Origin: Microbacterium sp. Marseille-Q6648
Lineage (GTDB): Bacteria; Actinomycetota; Actinomycetes; Actinomycetales; Microbacteriaceae
NCBI RefSeq assembly: GCF_943181415.1
Contig: NZ_CALPBZ010000002.1
Coordinates: 372,001 to 436,000 of the forward strand
DNA: 64,000 nucleotides
Direction of reading: 5' to 3'
Shown here: in pieces, positions 43,129 to 50,409 of the stretch
Position numbering within the stretch: the first letter of the stretch is position 1
How the letters are laid out: each line of letters opens with the position of its first letter
Notes under the pieces: generated by a model
What the model saw: only the letters and a program-made list of their open reading frames with translations
Told to the model about the DNA's origin: nothing
Databases searched by the model: none
Made by a program: the position numbers and the translations under genes

Positions 43129-43773
43129 TCAGACACGGGCGCGCACATCGCGCCCCGACGCGAACCGGTCGAGCGCGCCGGTGGCGGCGATCCCGCGCGC
43201 CAGCAGCCACGAGAGGGCACCGGCGATGACCGCTCCCGAGACGATGGTCGAGGCGAGGTACACGAGGGTGAAGGTGGTGTCCGCGCCGGCGTACCACAGC
43301 ACCAGGTTGTTGATGCCGCCGGCGAGCGCCGCACCCGCGCCCGCGAGGACGGCCACCGGCAGGCTCCAGCGCTTGTACAGGAAGAGCAGGAAGATCAGCT
43401 CGGCGCCGAGCCCCTGCACGAGGCCGGCCTCGATGGTGAGGAAGCCGCCCCATTGGTTGCCGACGAGCGCCGACACGACGGCGGCGAGGGTCTCGGTGTA
43501 GATCGCAGCACCGGGCTTGCGGATGATCAGCGCGCCGAGCACCCCGGCGAACAGCCACGGACCGTCGAGCAGACCCTGCAGGCCGGGCAGCAGCGGTTCG
43601 AGCAGTGCGCTGGGCCCGAGGTATCCGACGTTCCAGGCCAGGAAGATCAGGCCCGAGGCGACGCCGATGACGCTGGCGACGACGATGTCGACGACGCGCC
43701 AGCGCAGGCTCCGCTTCCCAGCGGTGGTCGCCTTCTCGGCGGTGGATGCGGACGTGGACGTGGACGTGTGCAT
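43129..43773 (-). CDS. ykoE: ECF transporter S component, YkoE family
   Basis: A 214-residue membrane protein that binds the substrate. The hydrophobic segments begin at WRVVDIVVASVIGVASGL and include LAWNVGYLGPSALLEPLLPG, GALIIRKPGAAIYTETLAAV and NQWGGFLTIEAGLVQGLGAE, all characteristic of YkoE. The N-terminal 25 residues are Thr/Ser-rich. The ATG is preceded by GGAGGAGAG, which is also the 3' edge of the riboswitch. With YkoD and YkoC it forms a likely HMP/thiamine precursor importer. Confidence 0.92.
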   Translation of the reverse strand: MHTSTSTSASTAEKATTAGKRSLRWRVVDIVVASVIGVASGLIFLAWNVGYLGPSALLEPLLPGLQGLLDGPWLFAGVLGALIIRKPGAAIYTETLAAVVSALVGNQWGGFLTIEAGLVQGLGAELIFLLFLYKRWSLPVAVLAGAGAALAGGINNLVLWYAGADTTFTLVYLASTIVSGAVIAGALSWLLARGIAATGALDRFASGRDVRARV

Positions 43774-43780
43774 CTTCTCT

Positions 43781-43868
43781 CCTCCCTGCGCCGGCATGAT
43801 CCGGATCAGGTTCGACGGTCGAAGCGTGGATCGCTTCCTCTCAGCCCGGCTCACCGGACTCCCGTGGT
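43781..43868 (-). promoter_or_regulatory. TPP (THI-box) riboswitch
   Basis: Reading the minus strand, the conserved GCTGAGAGG (43845-43837) and GAACCTGATCCGGATCATGCC (end of the segment near 43793) with CGCAGGGAGG are the core of the thiamine pyrophosphate aptamer. The 3' end runs into the Shine-Dalgarno sequence GGAGGAGAG of ykoE (43785-43777), so ligand binding probably hides the ribosome-binding site. A TATACT -10 candidate lies at 43884-43879. Confidence 0.92.
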
Positions 43869-43878
43869 TGTGGCGATG

Positions 43879-43884
43879 AGTATA
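43879..43884 (-). promoter_or_regulatory. Possible -10 element of the ykoEDC operon
   Basis: TATACT on the minus strand lies just before the riboswitch 5' end. No good -35 hexamer is seen 17 bases upstream. Confidence 0.35.
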
Positions 43885-43913
43885 CCGGCGTACGGGAGCG
43901 GTAGTTTTGTCGC

Positions 43914-45392
43914 GTGACCGTCGATGACGCCTCCCTGCTGTCGCGCCGTGACGCGCGCGCACAGAACCAGGCGGAGTGGCCGGCGGACGAAGACCCTGAT
44001 GCCGCGACCGGCGCTCCCGGCGACGGGGGCCCGGTGGTCTCGACCTCGGGGCGCATCGCCCTGACGTGGCTAGACGATCGCACCGTCACGCCCCGACCCA
44101 TCACCACGCCCACTCTCGTCGCGTCGGGACTGCTGGATCGTCCGCCGTGGCGGTCGCCCCTGCGGGCCGGGGTGCTGGTGCCGCTGGCGATCGCCGTGCT
44201 CGTCGCCCTCGTCTACACCGCGACCACCCTGCTGTGGCCGCTGTCGGCCGTCGAGCCCACCATCGCCGACGTCGAGGTCGCCCCGGTCCCGGCGGCCGCG
44301 GCCGAGCTCAGCTGGCCGAGCGAGGGAAGCGCCGCCGTCGCCGTGGCGGGCGCGGGTGGCACCGTGGTGTCTCCGGATGCCGCGGACGGAACCCTTTCCT
44401 CCGGGGACACCGCGGACGCCATCGCCAGCATCACCAAGGTCGTCACCGCCCTGGTGGTCCTCGACGAGATGCCGCTGCCGGCCGGCGAGGACGGACCCGA
44501 GTTCCGGTTCACCTACGCCGATTCGGTGGACTACTGGAATTACCGCTCTCGGGGCGAGTCGGCCCTCGACGTCCCGGTCGACGGCGTCCTGACCCAGCGA
44601 CAGCTGCTGGCGGGGATGCTCGTCGGGTCGGCGAACAACTACGCCGACCGGCTCGCGGGCAACCTGTGGCCCTCGGATGCGGTCTTCGCCGATGCTGCGA
44701 ACGAATGGCTGCGCGCCCACGGCGTGCCCGGCGTCACCGTGGTCGAGCCCACGGGAATGGATGCCGGCAACCGGGCGAGCCCCGCCGCGCTGATCACCCT
44801 CGCGCAGAAGGCCATGGCGAATCCGGTCATCGCCGACATCGTGTCGCAGCGGGTGATCGAACTCCCCGGCGCCGGCCGCGTCGAGAACACCAACGCGCTG
44901 CTGGCGGACGAGGGCGTGGTCGGGATCAAGACGGGCACGCTCGCCGCGTGGAACCTGCTGTCGGCGAAGGACATCACCGTCGAGGACACCCCCGTCCGCG
45001 TCTACGCCGCCGTTCTGGGCCAGGCCGACGACGACGCCCGCAACGCCGCCACCCGCGCGCTGTACGCGGACGTCGAGCGCGAGCTGCAGACCGAGCCGAC
45101 GGTGGCCGCCGGTTCGGTGGTCGGCACCGTCGAGACCATGTGGGGCGAGCGCGTCGAGATCGTGGCCGACGCCGACGCCGACGTGGTGCTGTGGAACGGC
45201 GCGGCGGGAATCGTCTCGACGTCGTTCGATCTGGGGGACGAGCGCGCCGACGGCGCCACGGTCGGAACCCTGACCGTCGACGGGCCCCTCAACGACACCA
45301 CCGTCGATCTGGTCCTGACCGACGACGTCGACGAACCGAGCGCGTGGTGGCGGCTGACGCACCCGCTCGCGCTGTTCGGCCTCGACGGCTGA
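43914..45392 (+). CDS. D-alanyl-D-alanine carboxypeptidase (PBP5/6-like serine peptidase)
   Basis: A 492-residue membrane-anchored carboxypeptidase. Residues 1-80 are cytoplasmic and disordered, then one membrane helix (VLVPLAIAVLVALVYTAT). The external peptidase domain has the penicillin-binding motifs ASITKVVTAL (SxxK), GSANNYADRL (SxN) and VGIKTGTLAAW (KTG). It would trim the fifth D-Ala of peptidoglycan stem peptides. GTG 43914 is the start, very close to the promoter; no ribosome site is seen upstream, so a leaderless message is possible. The C-terminus may add a beta domain. Confidence 0.9.
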   Translation: MTVDDASLLSRRDARAQNQAEWPADEDPDAATGAPGDGGPVVSTSGRIALTWLDDRTVTPRPITTPTLVASGLLDRPPWRSPLRAGVLVPLAIAVLVALVYTATTLLWPLSAVEPTIADVEVAPVPAAAAELSWPSEGSAAVAVAGAGGTVVSPDAADGTLSSGDTADAIASITKVVTALVVLDEMPLPAGEDGPEFRFTYADSVDYWNYRSRGESALDVPVDGVLTQRQLLAGMLVGSANNYADRLAGNLWPSDAVFADAANEWLRAHGVPGVTVVEPTGMDAGNRASPAALITLAQKAMANPVIADIVSQRVIELPGAGRVENTNALLADEGVVGIKTGTLAAWNLLSAKDITVEDTPVRVYAAVLGQADDDARNAATRALYADVERELQTEPTVAAGSVVGTVETMWGERVEIVADADADVVLWNGAAGIVSTSFDLGDERADGATVGTLTVDGPLNDTTVDLVLTDDVDEPSAWWRLTHPLALFGLDG

Positions 45393-45404
45393 CGGCGAGC
45401 CGGT

Positions 45405-46334
45405 TCAGACGAAGACGACGGCGCGCTGGAGGCGCGTGCGGATGTCGAAGACCTCGTTGCCGCCCACGTCACGGGCGCCGGTGATCCCCCGTCGCAGCAC
45501 GGTGGACAGCGCGCTGCGAGACACCACAGCCACCGGCATCCCCCGGACCTTTCCGATCTCGTCGATCGGGTCGAGCACGTCCTCGTCGGGGAGCACCACG
45601 ATCGCGCCGCTGAAGCGCACGCCGGCCGCGCGGGCGATCACCCGCATGCGCGCGACGAGGGTCGCCACCGGCGGCTCGCCGACACCCTCGCCGATGAGCT
45701 CGCCCCGGCGCGAGCGCACCGGTCCTCCGAAGTCCTCCGACAGCACCGCATAGAGCCCGCTGGGGCCCAGCACGATGTGGTCGAGCTTGTCGTCGGCGTC
45801 GCCGCCGCGCCCGGCGGCCGCGACGTCGTGCCACACGGTGTAGCCCATGCCGAGGTCGGAGACGATGCGCGCGGTGGCCTCCTCTGCGAGCGCGTCGGCG
45901 AGCAGGCGCCGGACCGCGTGGGGCGCGGAGCGCACGAGCGCCGGGTCGTACGGATCCGCCACGGTCACCCCGCGGCCCGCCCACTCGCGGATGAGCGACA
46001 GGTAGCGCTCCCGCCGCCAGCCGCCGGGGTGCCCGAACGAGCGGGCGCGAGGGCGCGTGTCACGCGTCGCCGTGCGCGGCGGCGACCACTCAGACCACTC
46101 CGGGGGCGCACTCGCACCGAACCCGTGGCCGCGGTCGTAGGCCGCCCGCGCCTCGGCAGTGCCGACGAGCTCCCACGCCCGCTGCACCTGCACGAAGACG
46201 GCGGCGTCCCCGCCGGTGTCGGGGTGGGTCTGGCGCAACCGCAGCCGGTACGCCTTGCGGAGCGCCTCGTCGTCGACGTCGGGCGCGACGCCGAGCACGT
46301 CGTACGCGGATGCCGAGAGCGGACTGTCGAACAC
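45405..46334 (-). CDS. J-domain protein with a NERD-like C-terminal region
   Basis: A 309-residue protein. Residues about 9-68 are a J domain (AYDVLGVAPDVDDEALRKAY) with the obligatory HPD in TLRQTHPDTGG-like sequence (RQTHPDTGGD) and the closing helix ARAAYDRGHG. After a linker, residues about 150-300 resemble a NERD (nuclease-related) region: DDKLDHIVLGPSGLYAVLSE has the D-x-V-x-x-G-x-x-G-x-x-x-(I/V) pattern. It would recruit Hsp70 (DnaK) through the J domain; the second half may bind or cut nucleic acid, which is inferred. It is co-directional with and 3 bases from the preceding hydrolase gene. Confidence 0.8.
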   Translation of the reverse strand: MFDSPLSASAYDVLGVAPDVDDEALRKAYRLRLRQTHPDTGGDAAVFVQVQRAWELVGTAEARAAYDRGHGFGASAPPEWSEWSPPRTATRDTRPRARSFGHPGGWRRERYLSLIREWAGRGVTVADPYDPALVRSAPHAVRRLLADALAEEATARIVSDLGMGYTVWHDVAAAGRGGDADDKLDHIVLGPSGLYAVLSEDFGGPVRSRRGELIGEGVGEPPVATLVARMRVIARAAGVRFSGAIVVLPDEDVLDPIDEIGKVRGMPVAVVSRSALSTVLRRGITGARDVGGNEVFDIRTRLQRAVVFV

Positions 46335-46337
46335 GGG

Positions 46338-47405
46338 TCAGTCGTCCGCCCACAGCGGCTGGTCGGGCACGAAACCGAAGGCCTGGTCGACGGTCGCCGG
46401 ATCCAGGTCTGCGAAGGTTGCCGGTTGCCACCGCGGGGTGCGGTCCTTGTCGATCAGCTGCGCCCGGATCCCCTCGACGAGGTCGGGCTGAGTGGCCGCG
46501 AACCACATCACCAGGCCGTACTCCTGCGCGAGGACCGCGCGCAGATCGGGAAGGGTTCGCGCACGGCGGACCGCTTCGAGCGTGACGGCCAGCCCGGTCG
46601 GCGACAGCTCTTCGAGGGTGGATGCGGCATCCGCGGCAGCAGCGTCGCCGTGCGCGCGCAGTCGCGCGATGATGTCGGGCACGGTGTCGGCGGCGAACGC
46701 GTCGTCGATCCATGAACGGGCGCGCTCGAGCGGCGCCTGCTCGGGGGTCTCGTCGAACAGCAGGACGAGCTCGGTCGGCGTCGCCGGATCGGCCCGGGTG
46801 CGCAGGGCGTCCGCGAGGCTCGCGAGGCGATCCGAGGGGACGACGTGATCGGCAAGTCCGACGTAGACGGCGTCCGCGCCGCCGATGACCGCACCGGTGA
46901 GGGCGAGGTACTCGCCCAGCCGGCCCGGGGCGTGCGCGAGCAGCCACGTGCCGCCGACGTCGGGCGTGAAGCCGATGCGGGTCTCGGGCATCGCCAGCTG
47001 CGAGCGCTCGGTCACGATGCGGATGGTCGCGTGTCCGGCCAGCCCGATGCCGCCCCCCATGGTGACGCCGTCGGCGAGGGCGACGATGGGCTTGCGGTAC
47101 TCCGAGATCCGGGCGTTGAGCGCGTACTCGGCGCGGAAGAACTCCGCGGTGGCCTCGGGGCGGCCCCCGCGGATCTGCTCGGCGAGGCCACGCACGTCGC
47201 CGCCGGCGCACAGTCCGCGCTCACCGGCGCCGTCCAGCAGCACGAGATCCACCTCGGTGTCGTCCTGCCACCGGTTCAGCGCATCGGCGAGGTCGCGGAT
47301 CATCCCCAGGTCGAGGGCGTTGATCGCACGCGGCCGGTTGAGTGTCAGATGCCCGACCCCGTCGCCGGTGCGAGCCAGCACGCGGGGTTCGTCGTTCGCG
47401 GTCAC
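46338..47405 (-). CDS. 3-hydroxyisobutyryl-CoA hydrolase-type crotonase
   Basis: A 355-residue crotonase-superfamily enzyme matching HIBCH in length and motifs: LNRPRAINALDLGMIRDLA, GLCAGGDVRGLAEQIRG, VTMGGGIGLAGHATIRIVTE, MPETRIGFTPDVGGTWLL (the Glu of PETRIG is catalytic) and the C-terminal region around VEGIRAQLIDKDRTPRWQPA. HIBCH releases 3-hydroxyisobutyrate from its CoA ester in valine breakdown, linking the acyl-CoA hydratase and mmsB encoded at 11.6-13.3 kb. GTG 47405 is the start. It is far from those genes. Confidence 0.92.
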   Translation of the reverse strand: MTANDEPRVLARTGDGVGHLTLNRPRAINALDLGMIRDLADALNRWQDDTEVDLVLLDGAGERGLCAGGDVRGLAEQIRGGRPEATAEFFRAEYALNARISEYRKPIVALADGVTMGGGIGLAGHATIRIVTERSQLAMPETRIGFTPDVGGTWLLAHAPGRLGEYLALTGAVIGGADAVYVGLADHVVPSDRLASLADALRTRADPATPTELVLLFDETPEQAPLERARSWIDDAFAADTVPDIIARLRAHGDAAAADAASTLEELSPTGLAVTLEAVRRARTLPDLRAVLAQEYGLVMWFAATQPDLVEGIRAQLIDKDRTPRWQPATFADLDPATVDQAFGFVPDQPLWADD

Positions 47406-47510
47406 CCCGCCACGTTACCCGGCTGCACCACCGGGCCGCCGTGAATCCCGGGCCGGACGGCCGTTGTGGGTCAGGATAGGGTGAACGGCCACGACAACGA
47501 GAGGTTCGGC

Positions 47511-49043
47511 ATGCCCGAAGGACAGGTGCTGGAGTTCTCCGCAGTCACCAAGCGATTCGGCGGCATCACCGCGGTGTCGGATTTCACCGCCCGCGTCGAA
47601 CCAGGACGCGTCACCGGCTTCCTCGGCCCCAACGGTGCCGGCAAGACGACGACGATGCGCATCCTGCTGGGCCTCGTGAAGGCGACGTCGGGCACCGCCA
47701 CGATCGGCGGCACGCCGTACCGCAGGCTCCGGCATCCGCTGCAGAGCGTCGGAGCCGTCCTCGAGGCCTCGAGCTTCCACCCGGGCCGCACCGCCGCGAA
47801 CCATCTCACCGTCTACGCGCAGGCGGCCGGCATCGCGCGGACCCGCGTCGACGAGGTGCTCGACCTGGTCGGCCTCTCGGATGCCGCAGGCCGGCGTATC
47901 GGCGGATTCTCCCTCGGCATGCGCCAGCGCCTGGGGCTCGCGTACGCGCTGCTGGGCGATCCCGGAGTGCTCGTTCTCGACGAGCCGTCCAACGGCCTCG
48001 ACCCCGAGGGCATCCGCTGGATGCGCGGCTTCCTCCGCGGCCTGGCGCGCGAGGGCCGCACGGTGTTCGTGTCCTCCCACCTGCTGACCGAGATCCAGCA
48101 GACCGTCGACGATCTGCTGATCATCTCGCGCGGCCGTCTGGTCTTCCAAGGGGGTCTCGACGAGCTCGCCGACCCCACCGAGACCGCGACCGTGGTCGAC
48201 GCGCCCGACCGGGGCGCTCTCGTCGCGGCGCTGCGCGCGGCGGAGGTGCCGTTCGAAGTGCTGCGCTCCGGGCTGACCGTGCGCTACTCCTCGCCCGCCG
48301 ACGTGGGAGAGGTGGCCGCCGGCGCCGGCGTCGCCCTCTCGTCGCTGCAGCGACGCGGTCCCGCACTGGAAGAGGTCTTCCTCGACCTCGTCAACGGCGT
48401 GCGCGTGCACCCGAGCGCGGGCGGCATGGCCAGGCCCACCGGGCCCGCCGCGCTCGGCCCCAGCACCGGAGCCGCGGCACCGGCGACGCCGGCGGATGAT
48501 GATCGCGAGTCCGGTGGCGTTCCGCAGGCCGAACCGGATGCCGCCAGCGCCGAACCGCGGGTCGACCCGGAGACTCCCGGCGACACCGGGACCTCAGACG
48601 ACACCGGGACTCCAGACGACACCGGGACTCCAGACGACACCGGCGCGATGTCGGAACAGGACGCACCCGAGGTCGCCCCCGCGGACACCGCGGAGCCGGT
48701 TTCGACGTCGAACGAGCCCGAGGCCGAGCACGAACCCGGGTCGGACGCGTTCGACACCGACCCCGTCGACGAGGCGCCGTCCGCACCCATCGACGAGGCA
48801 CCTTCCGAGCCCGCCGACCAGGCGGAGTCCGAGCTCACCGACCCCGAGGCGTCCGAGCCGAGCGACGACGGGGCGTCCGAGCCCGCACCCACGACCGCCG
48901 CGTTCGTGGTCGCCGCCACCGGCGTGATCGACATCGTCCCGCCGTCCGCGGATGACCACGGCGACGCCCCCGGCGACCAGGCGGAGCAACCCGTCAGCGA
49001 CAGCGACCATCACCCCGATCACGAGGAGAGCCACGCGCGATGA
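47511..49043 (+). CDS. ABC transporter ATP-binding protein with a long acidic tail
   Basis: A 510-residue ATPase. The first 300 residues are an ordinary exporter ATPase: GFLGPNGAGKTTTMR, VGAVLEASSFHPGRTAANHL, signature FSLGMRQRLGLAYA, LVLDEPSNGLDPEG and SSHLLTEIQ. Residues about 305-510 are a disordered acidic tail rich in Asp, Glu, Ala, Pro, Ser with a tandem DDTGTP repeat and the closing SDSDHHPDHEESHAR. ATG 47511 has GAGAGG a few bases upstream. Its stop overlaps the permease start by 4 bases. Typical members have about 310 residues, so the tail is an unusual addition. Confidence 0.93.
   Translation: MPEGQVLEFSAVTKRFGGITAVSDFTARVEPGRVTGFLGPNGAGKTTTMRILLGLVKATSGTATIGGTPYRRLRHPLQSVGAVLEASSFHPGRTAANHLTVYAQAAGIARTRVDEVLDLVGLSDAAGRRIGGFSLGMRQRLGLAYALLGDPGVLVLDEPSNGLDPEGIRWMRGFLRGLAREGRTVFVSSHLLTEIQQTVDDLLIISRGRLVFQGGLDELADPTETATVVDAPDRGALVAALRAAEVPFEVLRSGLTVRYSSPADVGEVAAGAGVALSSLQRRGPALEEVFLDLVNGVRVHPSAGGMARPTGPAALGPSTGAAAPATPADDDRESGGVPQAEPDAASAEPRVDPETPGDTGTSDDTGTPDDTGTPDDTGAMSEQDAPEVAPADTAEPVSTSNEPEAEHEPGSDAFDTDPVDEAPSAPIDEAPSEPADQAESELTDPEASEPSDDGASEPAPTTAAFVVAATGVIDIVPPSADDHGDAPGDQAEQPVSDSDHHPDHEESHAR
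48582..48645 (+). repeat. 18-bp in-frame tandem repeat inside the ABC ATPase tail
   Basis: Units start at 48582, 48600 and 48618 (GACACCGGGACTCCAGAC, the first with two changes), with a partial fourth unit at 48636. They encode the D-D-T-G-T-P/S repeat. Confidence 0.85.
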
Positions 49044-49855
49044 GCCTCACCACCGCGACGCGCTCCGAGACCACGAAGCAGTTCACCACCGCGATGTGGT
49101 GGGTGCTCGCGATCGTCCTCGCCGTCTACATCGCCTTCACCGCCGGCGTCCTCGCGTTCGTCTTCGCCGCATCCTCGTCGGGCTCGCTGCCCGGAGGCGC
49201 CCCGACCCTGCCTGAGGACGGCCTCGCACCGGTCCTCTACAGCACGGCGAGCTCGGTCGGCTACGTCTTCCCGCTCCTCATCGGCACGCTCATGGTGACC
49301 AGCGAGTTCCGGCACAAGACGCTGACCTCGACCTTCCTCGCCACCCCGCGGCGCGGCCTCGTGCTCTCGGCCAAGATCGTCGTCGGCATCGTGATGGGCG
49401 TCGTGTTCGGCATCGTCGGCATCGTCGCCGCGGTCGGCGTGTCCGCCGGGATCCTCGCGGGCTTCGGCCTGGACACCGCACTCGGCGACGCCGAGACGTG
49501 GGCGCTGCTCGGCCGGATGCTGGTGGCCTCGGTCCTGTGGGTGCTCATCGGCATCGGCGTGGGCGCGCTCGTGCGCAACCAGGTCGGCGCGATCGTCGGG
49601 GTGCTGGTGTTCACGCAGTTCCTCGAGCCCGTCGGCCGGGCTGCGGCATCCTTCGTCGAGGATCTCGGCCCCGTCGTGCAGTACCTGCCGGGAGCGGCCA
49701 GCGACGCGCTCGTGGGCGCGAGCGTCTTCACCAGCATGCCAGGGGCCTCGGCCGGCGAGCTGGAATGGTGGGTCGGCGGTCTGGTGCTGCTGGGCTACGC
49801 CCTGGTGCTCGTGGTGCTCGGAAACGTCGTGAGCTGGCGACGCGACGTCAGCTGA
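49040..49855 (+). CDS. ABC transporter permease
   Basis: A 271-residue membrane protein with six predicted helices, the partner of the preceding ATPase. The first helix is MWWVLAIVLAVYIAFTAGVL. The loop FRHKTLTSTFLATPRRGLVL after the second helix is the cytoplasmic coupling segment common to ABC-2-type exporters. The last helix ends at VVSWRRDVS. ATG 49040 overlaps the ATPase stop as ATGA. The exporter substrate is unknown. Confidence 0.92.
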   Translation: MSLTTATRSETTKQFTTAMWWVLAIVLAVYIAFTAGVLAFVFAASSSGSLPGGAPTLPEDGLAPVLYSTASSVGYVFPLLIGTLMVTSEFRHKTLTSTFLATPRRGLVLSAKIVVGIVMGVVFGIVGIVAAVGVSAGILAGFGLDTALGDAETWALLGRMLVASVLWVLIGIGVGALVRNQVGAIVGVLVFTQFLEPVGRAAASFVEDLGPVVQYLPGAASDALVGASVFTSMPGASAGELEWWVGGLVLLGYALVLVVLGNVVSWRRDVS

Positions 49856-49898
49856 GCGCGCGTCGCGGGCGAAGACGCCGGCGGGTGAAGAGCGTCGG

Positions 49899-50306
49899 CT
49901 ACGACGACGACGGTGCGTCGGCGACGATGTCGATGACGTCGGTGGGTTCGCCCTGCACGTCCAGGCGCAGCGCCTTGACGAGTTCGAGTCCGTGGCGGGT
50001 CGTCAGCAGCACCCGCTGGAACTCGGGGTGCCCGACCAGATCGATCACGACGCCCTTGCGATGACGTCGCGCGATGACGAAGTCGTCGGCGGCGGCGGAA
50101 CGCCACGTTCCCATCGCGACGATCCCGCGCAGGTGGGTTCCGGGCTGGGGGATGCCGCGCAACCAGGTCCAGGCGTCGTCGACGAGCTGCACGCGGTCGA
50201 TCGTGTCGCGCTCGATCTCGATATTCCGCTTCCGGAATGCCATGGCCTTCTCGGCGCCGGACAGCACGACTTCGAGCCGAGACGAGTCCAGAAGCAGCGT
50301 GACCAT
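49899..50306 (-). CDS. Hypothetical protein, 135 residues
   Basis: I do not recognise the family with certainty. It is a soluble alpha/beta protein with strands LLLDSSRLEVVLSG, GIVAMGTWR, DFVIARRH and GVVIDLVGHPEFQRVLLTTR and a C-terminal helix; the strand pattern, with an acidic C-terminus, is reminiscent of pleckstrin-like folds. No catalytic motif is visible. It is convergent with the ABC permease and divergent from fbiC, whose ATG is 104 bases away. Confidence 0.75.
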   Translation of the reverse strand: MVTLLLDSSRLEVVLSGAEKAMAFRKRNIEIERDTIDRVQLVDDAWTWLRGIPQPGTHLRGIVAMGTWRSAAADDFVIARRHRKGVVIDLVGHPEFQRVLLTTRHGLELVKALRLDVQGEPTDVIDIVADAPSSS

Positions 50307-50409
50307 GCCCCTAGTCTGCCAGCGCGGCCGGTCCGGTGTCGGGAGGTTTGCTCACAGGAGCGCAACGATCGACGACGCCGCACCCCGATCGCGGTGCAAG
50401 ACTGGTCGG

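Noticed and set aside
50074-50409. A longer fbiC starting at 50074
   Set aside because: The extra sequence lies over the opposite-strand gene at 49899-50306 and does not resemble FbiC N-termini. ATG 50410 gives the normal length.
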